Below are positions 26,129 to 36,465 of a DNA stretch of 64,000 nucleotides, piece by piece. The DNA lies in assembly GCF_008831285.2 (NCBI RefSeq), contig NC_045138.2, positions 33,637,934 to 33,701,933 of the forward strand. The letters run 5' to 3'. Origin of the DNA: Nymphaea colorata (Eukaryota; Streptophyta; Magnoliopsida; Nymphaeales; Nymphaeaceae). The notes below the pieces were generated by a model, which made no database searches, was not told the origin of the DNA, and worked only from the letters and a program-made list of their open reading frames with translations. The position numbers and the translations under genes are program-made. Each line of letters opens with the position of its first letter. The stretch's first letter is position 1.

Positions 26129-27578
26129 GATTTGTAAATGCCTCTTTCTTTATTGACCAAGTTAAAAGATGACCGTTAACTTTTGATATACCTGATACAG
26201 GTTACAGAATTAGTACACGAAATATGAAGGAAAGAATCATGAATGCATTAACGCCATTATAAGAATACAATTAGTAGCAGAAAACTAGAAATTTCAAATT
26301 CCAGCAGATAGGGGTCGGGCGTTTTGTAAGACGCAAGTTTACACACCCTATCGAAAGAAGGTGGCATACTTGGTGTTTGGAGACAAGGAGTTGGAAAGCT
26401 GGGTGGATAGCCTCTCCATGTCTCAGGTGCATCACCATCATGAAAAGAACCTAGCCCATTCTTGAATCCAGCACCCTTCTTCTTTTTATGCTTTATAGAA
26501 TGAGGATAGGAGAAGCTGGGTCACATGGAGAATTTATTTATGAGAGACAATCGAACTCTTGGCCAGCCAATCCAGTCAAAAGGGTGTAACTTTCAGGTTT
26601 CAATGTCTAGTCGATGAAAAGTTTCTGAATCCTTTCAAGAAGCTAAGTAAACAGAGGATAGGGCAATAGTGCAACTGCATCTCCTCTCATGATATTCTCT
26701 TTGCACACTCTTTCCATGTCCCTATCGGCATTTAATATAAACAAACTGCTAGTAAAATTTTCAAATATGCACATTCTAGCTGAAAAATAAAACAGATTGC
26801 CTTTTCTTTCTTGAGTTACAGTTAGTTCCATCATCCATGTTAGTCCTTTGCGAGGCTATTATTAGGTCATTTGAGGTTCGACATATCAAGAAAAACTCAA
26901 GCTTATAGCTACTGAAAAAATTATGAGAACCCTCCTAGCAATTGCCATTTTGCAAACAACGAAAATTCTGCGTATTTTGTATACGTTTAGCAGTTCATGG
27001 CATATTCAGTCACGTAGGGCATATTAATATAACTCCCTTTCAAATATTCAGATTCACTTATGCATCTTGATTATATTTCATATCCTAAAAAAGGCAAAGA
27101 AATGAGCCCGTCTTTTTCATTAAGAAGTGCCAGTCGGAAGGTCAAGAAATAAAAAGGAAAACCATATTCTTAGGATAAGCAGACACGTCTATGACGCCTA
27201 TAAGGACTAAATCAACGGATAAGGTGAACACAGTAGCTGAGAAAGAAACAAACTAAAAAATAAGTCGAACCAAAAGCGTATACCAGTGAACCTATTCCAA
27301 ATTTCCAATCACAATGTCGTCAAATTTCTCATCACCGCAGTTCTTAAATCACCATCCCTAATGACGCACAAGTAAATACCAGGAAATCCAAATAACCCAT
27401 CAACAAGACAGAGCAACCACATGAAGAACAAGAAGAAGCCTCGCTGTCATATTGACTTCTCGCTAATGGATGCAAAAATTAGGGCAAGGATGTGAGAAGG
27501 GTCAAGGGGAACCAAAGGAAGCCTACAGGAAACCATGGCCCAGAGAGAGAGAGAGAGATGAACCTGAAGGACGGAGAC
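26129..27578. other. 5' side of SF3B5
   Basis: AT-rich DNA upstream of the SF3B5 ATG exon. It should hold the promoter and any 5' UTR exon, but no TATA box or exon boundary is convincing. A (GA)n tract lies at about 27543-27557, directly before hAT-like copy 2. I see no other gene. Confidence 0.4.
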
Positions 27579-27812
27579 CTATGTCACCTAGGTACGGGTA
27601 CGGTAAAACGTTGCCAATCTTGGTACAGCGGTATGGCGATAATATTATTTTTTTGTTAAAAAATTGTAAATTTTGAGAAAAACAAAAAAATTGTTATCGA
27701 ACTTCTTAATACAAACCAGAATCTCTGAGTCAGAAACAGCTAATGAACAAACTAAGGAATTGAAAATCAACAATAAAAAGCAAATGAAATAGGAATTCGT
27801 GTGAAAAAAAAA

Positions 27813-27999
27813 AATCAAAGGGACGGATCGTGGCTTTCCTCCATTAAAATCAGAATTTGAGTTCCCAACTTCCAAGCTATATATCTGAGCGAAGAAATAA
27901 TCCGCCACAATCAAAGGGACGGATCATTGCTTTCCTCCATTAAAATCAGAATTTGAGTTCCCAACTTCCATATATCTGAGCGAAGAAATAATCCACCAC
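27813..27999. repeat. Tandem duplication of about 91-96 bp inside hAT-like copy 2
   Basis: Unit 1 (27813-27908) and unit 2 (27909-27999) both begin AATCAAAGGGACGGATC and end GAAGAAATAATCC(G/A)CCAC. They differ by a 5-bp gap (AGCTA missing in unit 2) and a few substitutions. High similarity suggests a recent duplication. Confidence 0.92.
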
Positions 28000-28053
28000 T
28001 TTACTTATCGCTGAATGAATTTGATGCAAAAACGACAAAAGGGTTTCTTGTAG

Positions 28054-28249
28054 CATATGTATGAATAAAATGAAATGAATGAAGAAATGAATCAAAGGAA
28101 TGGAAACTAAAATGAATCAGAGAGGAGACTCCAAGCGACTCAGTTTGAGCAGTCGGGAGGAAGTAGGGGATCAGAGAGGGAATGGAAACATATGTATGAA
28201 TAAAATGAAATGAATCAAAGGAATGGAAACGAAAATGAATCAGAGAGGA
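28054..28249. repeat. Second direct repeat inside hAT-like copy 2
   Basis: CATATGTATGAATAAAATG begins units at 28054 and 28189. Both continue with GAATCAAAGGAATGGAAAC and AAAATGAATCAGAGAGGA. The first unit carries an extra 12 bases. About 60 bp of unrelated sequence separates them. Confidence 0.88.
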
Positions 28250-28887
28250 TCAAGAGGAAGAAAAGTAGGGGATCGACGCATATTACCGATTGACCTAATG
28301 CGATGGAAGAGGAACCCTAACAAGTACGAGGAAGAAACCGAACGACAAACGTCGGCCACGCACCTTCCGTCGCCGTCCACGGGTCGTCCGTCGCCGGTCG
28401 CCGTCCGCCGCCGCTGCCCAAAAAATCAGAATCTCCAAGCACCCGCCTTTGGAAGAACGCTCGAGAGGCGGAGAGGGAGACGGCGAGAGTCACGGCCGAG
28501 TTTTCCTTTTGTTGCATTTTGATATGGTTTGGATCTAGTTCCGACCGGGAACCAGATCCAAACGAACCACCACCGGCGCACCATGGACGGAGACAAAGCA
28601 TGAAAGCAGAGCTCGAACGGACCGGGTGGCCCAACCAAACCACCCGCCCTGCCCCTAATATACATTCATTCGGTCTCTCATAATAATAGTGGCTTCGGGT
28701 CGGATGGTGCCGCTTTTCTGGGTCGATGCTCGATGTGGAACAAATACCCGACCCGGAAGGACTCCAACGTGTCTCGTGTCGGTATAATTTCGTTCTGTGC
28801 CGCGAACATCCCGAAAGCGCGCGAGCGACCTTCTATCTCCGCCGCTCCCTTCCAGAGACGCGAAGTGAAGCGATATTGAAGAGGGAG

Positions 28888-31800
28888 ATGGATCTCCTCC
28901 GTGGAGCTTACGGCGCTGCCTCCGACGAGGAGGAGGAGGAGGGGCGACGAAACTCCTCCGATCGCTTCTCTAAGAGGCACCGCCCATTGCCGGTAGCTCC
29001 TCCATTACCAGGCTGCTACGTCTCGAAGAGACAGCGGGCAGCGATGGCGGCGACGACGGCTGCTCAGACCTTGTCCAGTTCTCAGACCTCGGCCGTTCCT
29101 TCCCCTGTTGTCTCATCATCTGGTTTCGTCTCGTCTCCTCTTCTTCTCATCTCGTTTATTTATCGCTGTATTTTGTTCATGCTCCACTGACACTGATCAC
29201 GTTGTCTTTGCTTCTGCGTGAGGTTGATTCGTGTTCGTCATCGTGATCCTCTTTTCTAGATTTTAATTCTTTAGTGTCCTTTAGCACCCCATTTCTATTA
29301 GAATATTTAAATTTTAGGCTTCTGTATTTTGTTGGGCAAGTATGTGAAGAGTACGCAGAAGTTTGAAAATACATTGAACATTAACATAAGTAAATTTATT
29401 GGCTTGGAATTGACAAAAGATCCACGTCTTGCTCCTTTCTTCTTAATCCAGCTCGAGCTAGAAGTATAGTGCTTACCCCAATGGTGATGGGTGTGCTTCT
29501 GTGTTGTTCCACAGTACTACCTGGTCTCGGTCGCTTCCATGCACACGGAACTCGAGTCGTACCATGGAAATTTTATTGCTTAAACCTGCTTGTTTCGTGC
29601 ACAATAAATATCAGAAATGGCAAACGCCACAGCGCTTATCAATACCAATTTCAGAGCACCTTCCCAGTTTTCATTTTGCAAGTTTTCGTGGTTAAATCTG
29701 CCTCCTCTATGCACTTGAAATAATATATGTATACATTCCATAGTATCTGGAAGACATCTGTTTATGAGCATATCTTGCTTTCGATTTGCTGAATATAAGT
29801 TTGTCATTTCTCACCGAGTTATTGTGCCTTTTGGTGTAGTCAAAACTGCGCCTAGGGATTCGACTAGGCTGGCTACCGAGGCGCCTAAGTGGATGAAATG
29901 CTTTAAAATTCTTTTGTTACCTTTTCTGTTGTTTTTCTTCTTCTCCATGTACGTCTTGTTCTTCCTCGTCCTCTTTTTATCTTTGATTTACTGGCCCACA
30001 AAGGCCCCCGTCGAGGCACTGTCTAGTCCTTTTCAAGGCCCATCGCCTATGCCTGCCTCACGCTTTTGATTACTTAGCTCATTTTCTGCTTATATATACT
30101 ATTTTGAACTGGTTGCATTGCTACAATGAAGTTTGCAGATGGATCATGAAAGTTCTTCTAAAATTAGGTCATCTACTTGTCTCGATGTTCTCACTGTTAT
30201 TGTTGCCTTTTTTCCTACTTTTCTTCTTTATTACCCTGAAAATGAGACATGTTCTGCTTCACTAAATGTGACAGTGTCTTGTAGATATAGTGATTCGACA
30301 CGACATGCTTTTGTAACATTGTTGTGCATTTCTAAAATCCATTTTTTTTTCCTCTGATTTCAGGCAGTATTTCAGATGCTGATCTGCCTCCACTGATTTT
30401 GTCTTCATCGAGACGCAAAGGAAATTTTCATGCTAATCAAACTAAAATTCCAGAAAGATGCTCAGTTTATCTAACTGGCCATTCAAAAGCTGTCAATGCC
30501 ATACACTGGTGTCCTACAACAGGTAATAACCTTCTGTTCTGATTGTAGTGCTGGTGTATTGTAACTTTTCAGTATACATAGACCTTGATAGTGCTAACTT
30601 ATGACTTCCCTTGAAAAGTTTGTCCTGTTATTCTTGTCAAAGGTAATGTTTGGCTACACATATATTGTGCCAGTTATAGCTTGTCTTTGTTAAATGGTTG
30701 AACTGCATTTTTAAACCAACTTCTTTCCATTTTGAAGGATGAAATTTCAATGAAGCTTATATTATGCTTGATTGTCAAGCATGTAAATCTCTAGAGGTGA
30801 CTTAACAACCTTGATGTTCATTTATGCAATCACTTTAGTTTTTTTGGAAAGAAGAATTTTAGGAAAAGAAAATATACATTTTATTTGAATTTGAGTGTTA
30901 GTTTACATTCTACATTATGCCATGCATTATTTTTCTCAATGGAAGTAGTTTTGCAGCACATCTTCTTGCTTCTGCTGGAATGGATCAGACTATCTGTGTA
31001 TGGAATGTCTGGACGAGAGGTCAGAAGAAGGTGCGCACTTTCCATGGACACAATGCTGCAGTCATGGATGTGAGGTGGTCCCAGCATGGACTGTATCTCC
31101 TAACATGTGGTTATGATAGCAGATCAAGATTTTTTGATGTTGAGAAGGGGGTGGAAATTCAGCATTTTGAGGAGGACCAAATTGTGAGAGTTGTTCGATT
31201 CCACCCTGAGAACTCAAATCTTTTCTTGTCTGGTGGTTCAAATGGTAGTTTGCGGCTTTGGGACATAAGAGTCAACAAGGTAGTGAAGGAATATGTCAGG
31301 AAACTTGGGCCTATCCTGGATATTGACATTAGTGTCAATGGCAAGCAATTTATTTCCTCCAGCAATGTCTCAAAAGATAACGCGAGTGAGAACTCTGTAA
31401 TTGTTTGGGACATAGCACGTCAGGTTCCTCTTTCCTATCAGGTACAAGTTTCACGTTATTTTTCTTGTGCTTATAAAGTATAAACTATAAATCGTAGTAA
31501 CAAAAAACACATTTATTTTAAACTACGTTAAAAAAAGAAAAAATGGGTCAGCAAAAAAAAAGAAGACCAAGAAATGCATTTTTTGGAAGTCAGCCGAAAA
31601 AAAGGACAAACAAATGTATTTTTTGGAAAAATAATGCCAAAAAAAAAGAGAGAAAAGGACACGGCATTTTTTCAGCTTTTTTTGCGTTCTTTTCACATTT
31701 TTTTATATTTTTTTCCTTTTTTTTCCGTTTTCATGTTTTTTTACATTTTTACTGCCACATTTTAATGTTCACATTTTTCTTTGAAGATCTTCTTCTTTTT

Positions 31801-32534
31801 AATTGTTTTAAAATTTGCCAAGATTTTTCTGAGAAAAACAACTCTGCCATATTAAACCCGAGAAATTTTTCTGTTTAAAACCTGTAAACAATATTTGTGA
31901 TGATGCTATGAAGTAATAAAGATGACCTTTATTGGTGTAAGACTTTCATTTTTGTGTTATGTGGTAATAACTTTTTTTTCCTTCACATGATTGCATGAAC
32001 TTAGTTCATGGTAGTTATGAACTATTATTTAGTCGTTAGCCAACTATTACTATCCCATATGTTCCATTTATCATTTATGTGTTTTTAATAAAATCAGTTC
32101 TCTCAAGGTCACCGGACCTGTTATGCTGTTGAAAATTTCTCAGTAAAGTTTTTTCTGAACAGGTTTATGTGGAAGCATACACATGCACAAGTGTCAGGTA
32201 TCATCCATTTGATCCTTGCTTTGTTGCTCAATCAAATGGAAATTATGTTGCCATTTTTTCATCCATGCCACCTTTCAAACTAGACAAGTACAGGAGGTAT
32301 GAAAAGCATGGAGTAGCTGGCTTCCCAGTCAAGTGTAATTTCAACTTGAGTGGGGATATACTTATTTCAGGATCATCAGATGGTTGTGTATACTTTTATG
32401 ACTATAAATCCACTAATCTTTTAAGAAAGATGAAAGCATATGACGATGCATGCTTAGATGTTGCATGTCATCCAGTCATGCCTAATGTTCTCGCCACATC
32501 AAGTTGGAATGGTGATGTTTTGGTGTTTGAATGA
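28888..32534 (+). CDS. WDR25: WD40-repeat protein, WDR25 type (4 exons)
   Basis: Exons 28888-29122, 30364-30522, 30957-31441 and 32163-32534 join in phase at GT-AG sites to give 416 residues. The N-terminal 110 residues are low-complexity with an acidic run (ASDEEEEEG) and a basic patch (SKRHRPLP, SKRQR). WD repeats start at about residue 114: LTGHSKAVNAIHWCP, SAGMDQTICVWNVW, FHGHNAAVMDVRWS, TCGYDSRSRFFDV, SGGSNGSLRLWDIR, then later SGSSDGCVYFYDY and TSSWNGDVLVFE at the C-terminus. The layout resembles Prp17/CDC40 and animal WDR25, and plants have one such protein; a role in splicing or RNA work is inference. An in-frame ATG at 28726 would add 54 residues, but MDLLRGAYGAASDEE fits the expected start. 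Divergent to SF3B5. Confidence 0.9.
29838..30072. repeat. Possible GCGCCTAGG-type repeat in WDR25 intron 1
   Basis: The left edge reads GTAGTCAAAACTGCGCCTAGG and the right edge, on the opposite strand, GTAATCAAAAGCGTGAGGCAG, giving imperfect inverted ends GTARTCAAAA. The interior has GCCTAGG and GAGGCGCC words common in dispersed plant repeats. I found no target duplication, so the boundaries are tentative. Confidence 0.4.
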
Positions 32535-33363
32535 GATTGGGAATGGCAATTTTCAAAGTTATGAAGAATCAGGTCTTATTCTCCAGGCATGGGATGGTTG
32601 GATTTGCCAATTGTCATCTTATGAACTTGCATAGCACAGGCATGTATATACAACAGAAAGCGGTGCATTGTCAGTTAATGCTTTATAAAAATGGATATTG
32701 CATCTTCCATATGTATGTGTGCTTGTTCTTGGTAAATGCTATGGTAAAGACTTGTTGGTTGTTCCTGGTTTCCACACGATGTCCTATACCGTATCTGACC
32801 TTTTGTGATTGTATAGGTGCATTTAATCTACTTAAATTAATCATGTTTGAAATGTTAGGTACAATCAGTTAAATTTAATGACCACAATATCAGGGAAACC
32901 AATGTCATCTTGAAATTCAAATGATTTTACAGGGTCATTGGCATATTTGCTTTAGACTTTAGATTGAAGCACATTACTCAAAACATTGTTTTTAGTATTA
33001 CAGTGGATTTTGGGAACATGCAAGTGATCTTTTTAACCCAAAAAAGTAACTAGATGGTCTATAATGATGCTATTTTTTAAAGCATGGTCACTTCATTTGG
33101 TTTCTAACTAGTATTAAAGGTAACTAGTTTAATATGACATATACACATGCATGCTAGTATATATACACATACACAGGGATGCATGCATACATGACTGCAT
33201 GTATATAGTATATACGCATTCTCGTATGTATAAGCTTGCACTGTGCTTATCTGCAAGGTGTGCTAGTCATCTCTGGCTCCTGCCTTTCTGATGCTCATTT
33301 AGAAGGGAATTTCCATTGATGCACTTGGACTTGCAGCTCGTCCTGGCATGATAGTGCTTCAGG
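32535..33363. other. WDR25 3' flank
   Basis: AT-rich DNA between the WDR25 stop and the copia element, presumably beginning with the WDR25 3' UTR. A stretch of alternating ATGCATAC and TATATAC words is at about 33135-33215. No gene is seen. Confidence 0.45.
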
Positions 33364-33782
33364 TGGTAAAGAAGTGGAAGGAAACATGTTCAAGCTATTA
33401 GGGAACTTGAATATTTACATGTTTCGATCATAACTTGATCTACGTCCTTCACAGCAGTCTGATTCTTCTCTCTTCAATGATTTAGTGAGAGAGAGAAGCA
33501 GCTGTTATATATCTTTATTGAGTAGTGCTGAGATTATTACATTTAGATGATCAATCAACCTTATGTTTCAGAAATGTATAATCATCTGTCTTGACAGATT
33601 TTCTGTTACAACCAGATCAGCTTGAGAATATTTCCTTTTATCTACATGATTGGATTTTCTGCCATCTTCATCATGATCTTCAGATCTGTTTCCATTTTCG
33701 TCAAGTTGATATAAGCTGGGATTTTGATCACCTCTTGATCCTTGACTTGCAGCAACTTGATCTTTATCGTTAATAGCTGCCC
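33364..33782 (-). repeat. 3' LTR of the copia element
   Basis: In element orientation this is the downstream LTR. It aligns with 35624-36043 over its length with many substitutions. The LTR has lost a clean TG start beside the polypurine tract. Divergence from its partner suggests an old insertion. Confidence 0.78.
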
Positions 33783-33933
33783 TCAAGCTAACCATGGGTT
33801 GACCAATGGTGAGCTTGACCTGATCCAGTTGAGCTAGCGACTTTCTGAGTACATCAGTAAGTTGATCCTTGGATGAAATATGAACGTACAGAGTGGTGCG
33901 ACTTTGTCCCTTACAAAGTGCATCACCCCTCAA
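33783..33933 (-). pseudogene. Copia pol C-terminal remnant (RNase H tail)
   Basis: The minus frame reads HISSKDQLTDVLRKSLAQLD. This matches the very conserved end of plant copia polyproteins, which typically have (V/I)S(T/S)KDQLADILTK at this place. The frame then runs on into the LTR to 33568, as copia reading frames often do for a short way. The rest of pol upstream is missing. Confidence 0.75.
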
Positions 33934-34291
33934 TATGTTTACTTTTCACAATATGTTTACTCTTGCTATGAAAGTTAGGATTTGCAGCCATTTGCACAGG
34001 AAGTAACTTTTTAATGGTTATAGGCACAAACACTATATGTTTCATAAAAATGACTTAGAACTAGAAGAAAGGTAAGAGCTCCCTATACGAGCGATGGACG
34101 AACATGATCCACTTCTGAACTTTGATGGAGTCATTGCCTTGATATTGAGATTGAATTGTCACGGAATTGAGATCCAAAGTTATCTGATGAGATGCTCTAG
34201 AATGTGGATAAGAGACATCGTTGGTGGTCAATGATGGAGAAGCTGCACAGGCATGAGGCCATCTGGTCTAATAGTCTGAGCTTAGCAGTCT

Positions 34292-34739
34292 GCACGTCTT
34301 TGTTGTGTGAGCAACTTTGTTGCATTGACATACCACTTGGGAGAAGATCCATCCTTGGTGTTTCTCTTAGTTTTGATACCATTGCTCTTGATATCGTCCA
34401 CCATGTCCATGTCATCCAGGTCCCTTGTTTATTTTTAAACATGTATTTATGGTTTTGATCTCGTCTTCAATAATTTAATCCTTTTGAACAAAGTTGGCTT
34501 CAGGGATGTTTTCATTCTTCAGGTCTTCGTGCTTAGAAAAATGGACCTCTTGGATTAAAAGGTGGCTATGTTTCATACAATGAAGTCAGCTCAACCCAGT
34601 GAAAACAGAAGTTCTGGAGGCATCATAATCAGCCTGTAGACGATGCAAGAAAATCATAATCTATGTCACATGAGTGCGGGTACGGGTGCCGGTGCGACGT
34701 ATCCCAAAAAATTTGGGTGCGAGGGTGCGGCGAGTGTGT

Positions 34740-34783
<44 letters not shown>

Positions 34784-35564
34784 TATTTTTCATATATAAA
34801 TGTATGTATTCATAATATATATAATTTCAGCTTGTTTCTTAGCTTAGTATGTCCTTTCTTTTTAGTTTTAGTATTATACATAAAGAAAGAAATGGACAGG
34901 GAGAAGAAAAAAAAAAGAATAGAATATATTTTGAACTTGCATAAGAAAGGATGTGGTTGGGGTGCATGTAGGAGCTGCACCAGCACCAGTGTCGTGTCGA
35001 CACTGGTGCGGCCCCTTTTTTGAAGAGTCCATGTGACATAGATCATAATCAAGTCATCCTCCTGAACAAGCTTTCCAGTTAGAGCAACTTGGTGTGCAGG
35101 AGATTTAGGATTATGAAAATATTCATTAATGACTTTATTGCCCTATTTTGAGGTATCAACTGATTTTATCTCTGGAATTAGCAGCGTATGACTCCTGCAA
35201 ACTTTTCCAAACATGATAAAACGTTTCAAGCCCAACGACTTTGGCATGAATGGTCTGTGAGGGAGGATAGATCCAGCTCAACAAGAGCTAATCACAGCAT
35301 TCCAAGTGACGTAGTATGGATTGACTACAAACTTATTGTATTGGATAATGAACTGAGGCGGTTTAGGCTTCCGTCCATCTATATCCCCATCTAAGCCATG
35401 AAAGACTAATAGTTGTAATTGAGAAGCCACAAAGCATAATCATTGGCATTGAGTTTAATATGAAGAAAATACCGAAATGGATTGGCAGCGGGCAGTGGTG
35501 GCAGATTGAGGGTGAAAGAACTTATCTCGTGTGAGTCGTTATTGCTGAATCCTTCAGAAGCCAT
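34292..35564 (-). pseudogene. Copia gag remnant with damaged zinc knuckle
   Basis: From the ATG at 35564 the frame reads 52 codons (MASEGFSNNDSHEISSF, then LNANDYALWLLNYNY) to a TAG at 35406-35408. The LNANDYALW stretch matches the copia gag N-terminus (family form L.G.NY..W). More than 1 kb downstream, 34292-34330 encodes CQCNKVAHTTKTC, a CCHC knuckle with one residue missing between the first two Cys. An hAT-like element at 34661-35041 splits the gene. It is not functional. Confidence 0.7.
34661..35041. mobile_element. Non-autonomous hAT-like element, copy 3 (381 bp), nested in copia
   Basis: Perfect 12-bp terminal inverted repeats, CTATGTCACATG and CATGTGACATAG. Flanks are atcataat at 34653-34660 and atcataat at 35042-35049, a perfect 8-bp duplication. 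The interior has GTGCGGGTACGGGTGCC at the left, a (TA)n run at 34749-34777, and a GC-rich palindromic GTGTCGACACTGGTGCGG near the right. It is the best-preserved copy of the family and lies inside the copia gag remnant, so it inserted later. Confidence 0.9.
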
Positions 35565-35607
35565 GCTAAAGGGTGAAGAACTCAGTCCAGAGAAGCTGAC
35601 TCACAAT

Positions 35608-35623
35608 TCTGGCTCTGATGTAA
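35608..35623 (-). other. Primer-binding site of the copia element
   Basis: Directly inside the 5' LTR the minus strand reads TTACATCAGAGCCAG. Plant copia elements use TGGTATCAGAGC, complementary to the initiator tRNA-Met 3' end. The shared core is ATCAGAGCC. Confidence 0.7.
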
Positions 35624-36043
35624 TGCTAAGAACATGAAGGAAATAAATTCAAGCTATCAGGACACATGAATATTTATGTGGTTTGATCTTAACTTGATCT
35701 TCTTCGAGCACAACAGTCTGATTCTCTCTCATGGTTCAACGGTTCATGACACCTAGGATCAGCTGTTATACATATTGTTAAGCAGTGCTGAGATTATTAC
35801 AATCAGAAGATCAATGCACCTTCTGTTTCAAAAATAGATATTCTGTTTTGACAGATTTTCTGTTATAACCAGATCAGCATGAGAATACTTCCTTTTATCT
35901 ACATGATTGGATCTGCTTCCATCTTTATCACGACCTTCAAGACTGTTTTCTGTTCTCGTCAAGTTGATTTTGGTTTTACATTTTGATTACCTCTTGATCC
36001 TTGACTTGCAGCAACTTGATGTTTATCCTTACTGCCACTGCCA
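35624..36043 (-). repeat. 5' LTR of the copia element
   Basis: In element orientation it begins TGGCAGTGGCAG and ends TTAGCA next to the primer site. It pairs with 33364-33782. No clear 5-bp target duplication is found around the whole element. Confidence 0.78.
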
Positions 36044-36257
36044 GGGTGCGCATGCAACCCAGCATGCCCAACCTGGTCCAATGCTAATCAAGAATATGAA
36101 GGACGGAATCAGCAGGTGCCTCATAAATGTGTCTTCTTCCTCAGTTAAAATGGAAATTAGTGGAGGGAAAGAGTCTATATCACCTGTCTAATCAAAACTT
36201 GTTGATAAATAAATGAGAAAAAACTGAAAGTATGTGAGATAGGATGTAAGTTTCAGG

Positions 36258-36457
36258 CTTTGTTACATGGGTACCCGTACCGGTCAGGTACGACACTGGT
36301 ACTGGTACTACCTATCTTGGGTACTATCAAACAGTACTGGATAAGACAACTTACCCAGGATTTTATATATATATATAACCGTATCTTTGTACTCAAGTTT
36401 TTTTAAAATAGTACAAACTAATACATGTACTCGTACATATGTGACATAGTGACATAG
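36258..36457. mobile_element. Non-autonomous hAT-like element, copy 4 (200 bp)
   Basis: Left end CTTTGTTACATGGGTAC, right end GTGACATAGTGACATAG. Read inverted, the right end is CTATGTCACTATGTCAC, so the terminal motif is duplicated there. A perfect 8-bp target duplication, gtttcagg, is present at 36250-36257 and 36458-36465. The interior carries GGTACTGGTAC repeats like its relatives. It is the shortest copy and lies 215 bp outside the copia element. Confidence 0.8.
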
Positions 36458-36465
36458 GTTTCAGG

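Larger units (their letters stand above)
27579..28586. mobile_element. Non-autonomous hAT-like element, copy 2 (1008 bp)
   Basis: It starts CTATGTCACCTAGGTACGGG, matching copy 1, and is flanked by a perfect 8-bp duplication, acggagac, at 27571-27578 and 28587-28594. Interior order matches copy 1: GTACGG repeats, GATAATATTATTTTTT, AAAAATTGTAAATTTTGA, an AT-rich middle, GC-rich CGTCCGTCGCCG, then GGTTTGGATCTAGTTCCGACC. The right end stops at GGCGCACCATGG and lacks the terminal GACATAG, although the target duplication abuts it exactly. It is longer than copy 1 because of internal tandem duplications. It sits between the divergent SF3B5 and WDR25 genes, ending 301 bp before the WDR25 ATG. No transposase frame. 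Confidence 0.78.
33364..36043 (-). mobile_element. Decayed, internally deleted Ty1/copia LTR retrotransposon
   Basis: Two direct repeats of about 420 bp, 33364-33782 and 35624-36043, act as LTRs. They share AATTCAAGCTAT-type starts, GCTGAGATTATTACA, GACAGATTTTCTGTTA, CTACATGATTGGAT and CCTCTTGATCCTTGACTTG. Reading on the minus strand, TTACATCAGAGCC follows the 35624 LTR end, a decayed form of the copia tRNA-Met primer site (TGGTATCAGAGC). AGCTTGAGGGC precedes the other LTR as the polypurine tract. Inside are a gag start and a pol tail, but only 1.84 kb separates the LTRs, so most of pol is gone. About 380 bp of that is a later insertion. Stops interrupt gag, so it cannot move by itself. Confidence 0.85.

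Noticed and set aside
28726-28887. Upstream in-frame ATG for WDR25
   Set aside because: It would add 54 residues with no expected homology; the ATG at 28888 gives the acidic N-terminus typical of the family.
31504-31878. 111-codon plus frame in WDR25 intron 3
   Set aside because: Lys/Phe-rich product of A- and T-tracts; a low-complexity intron sequence.
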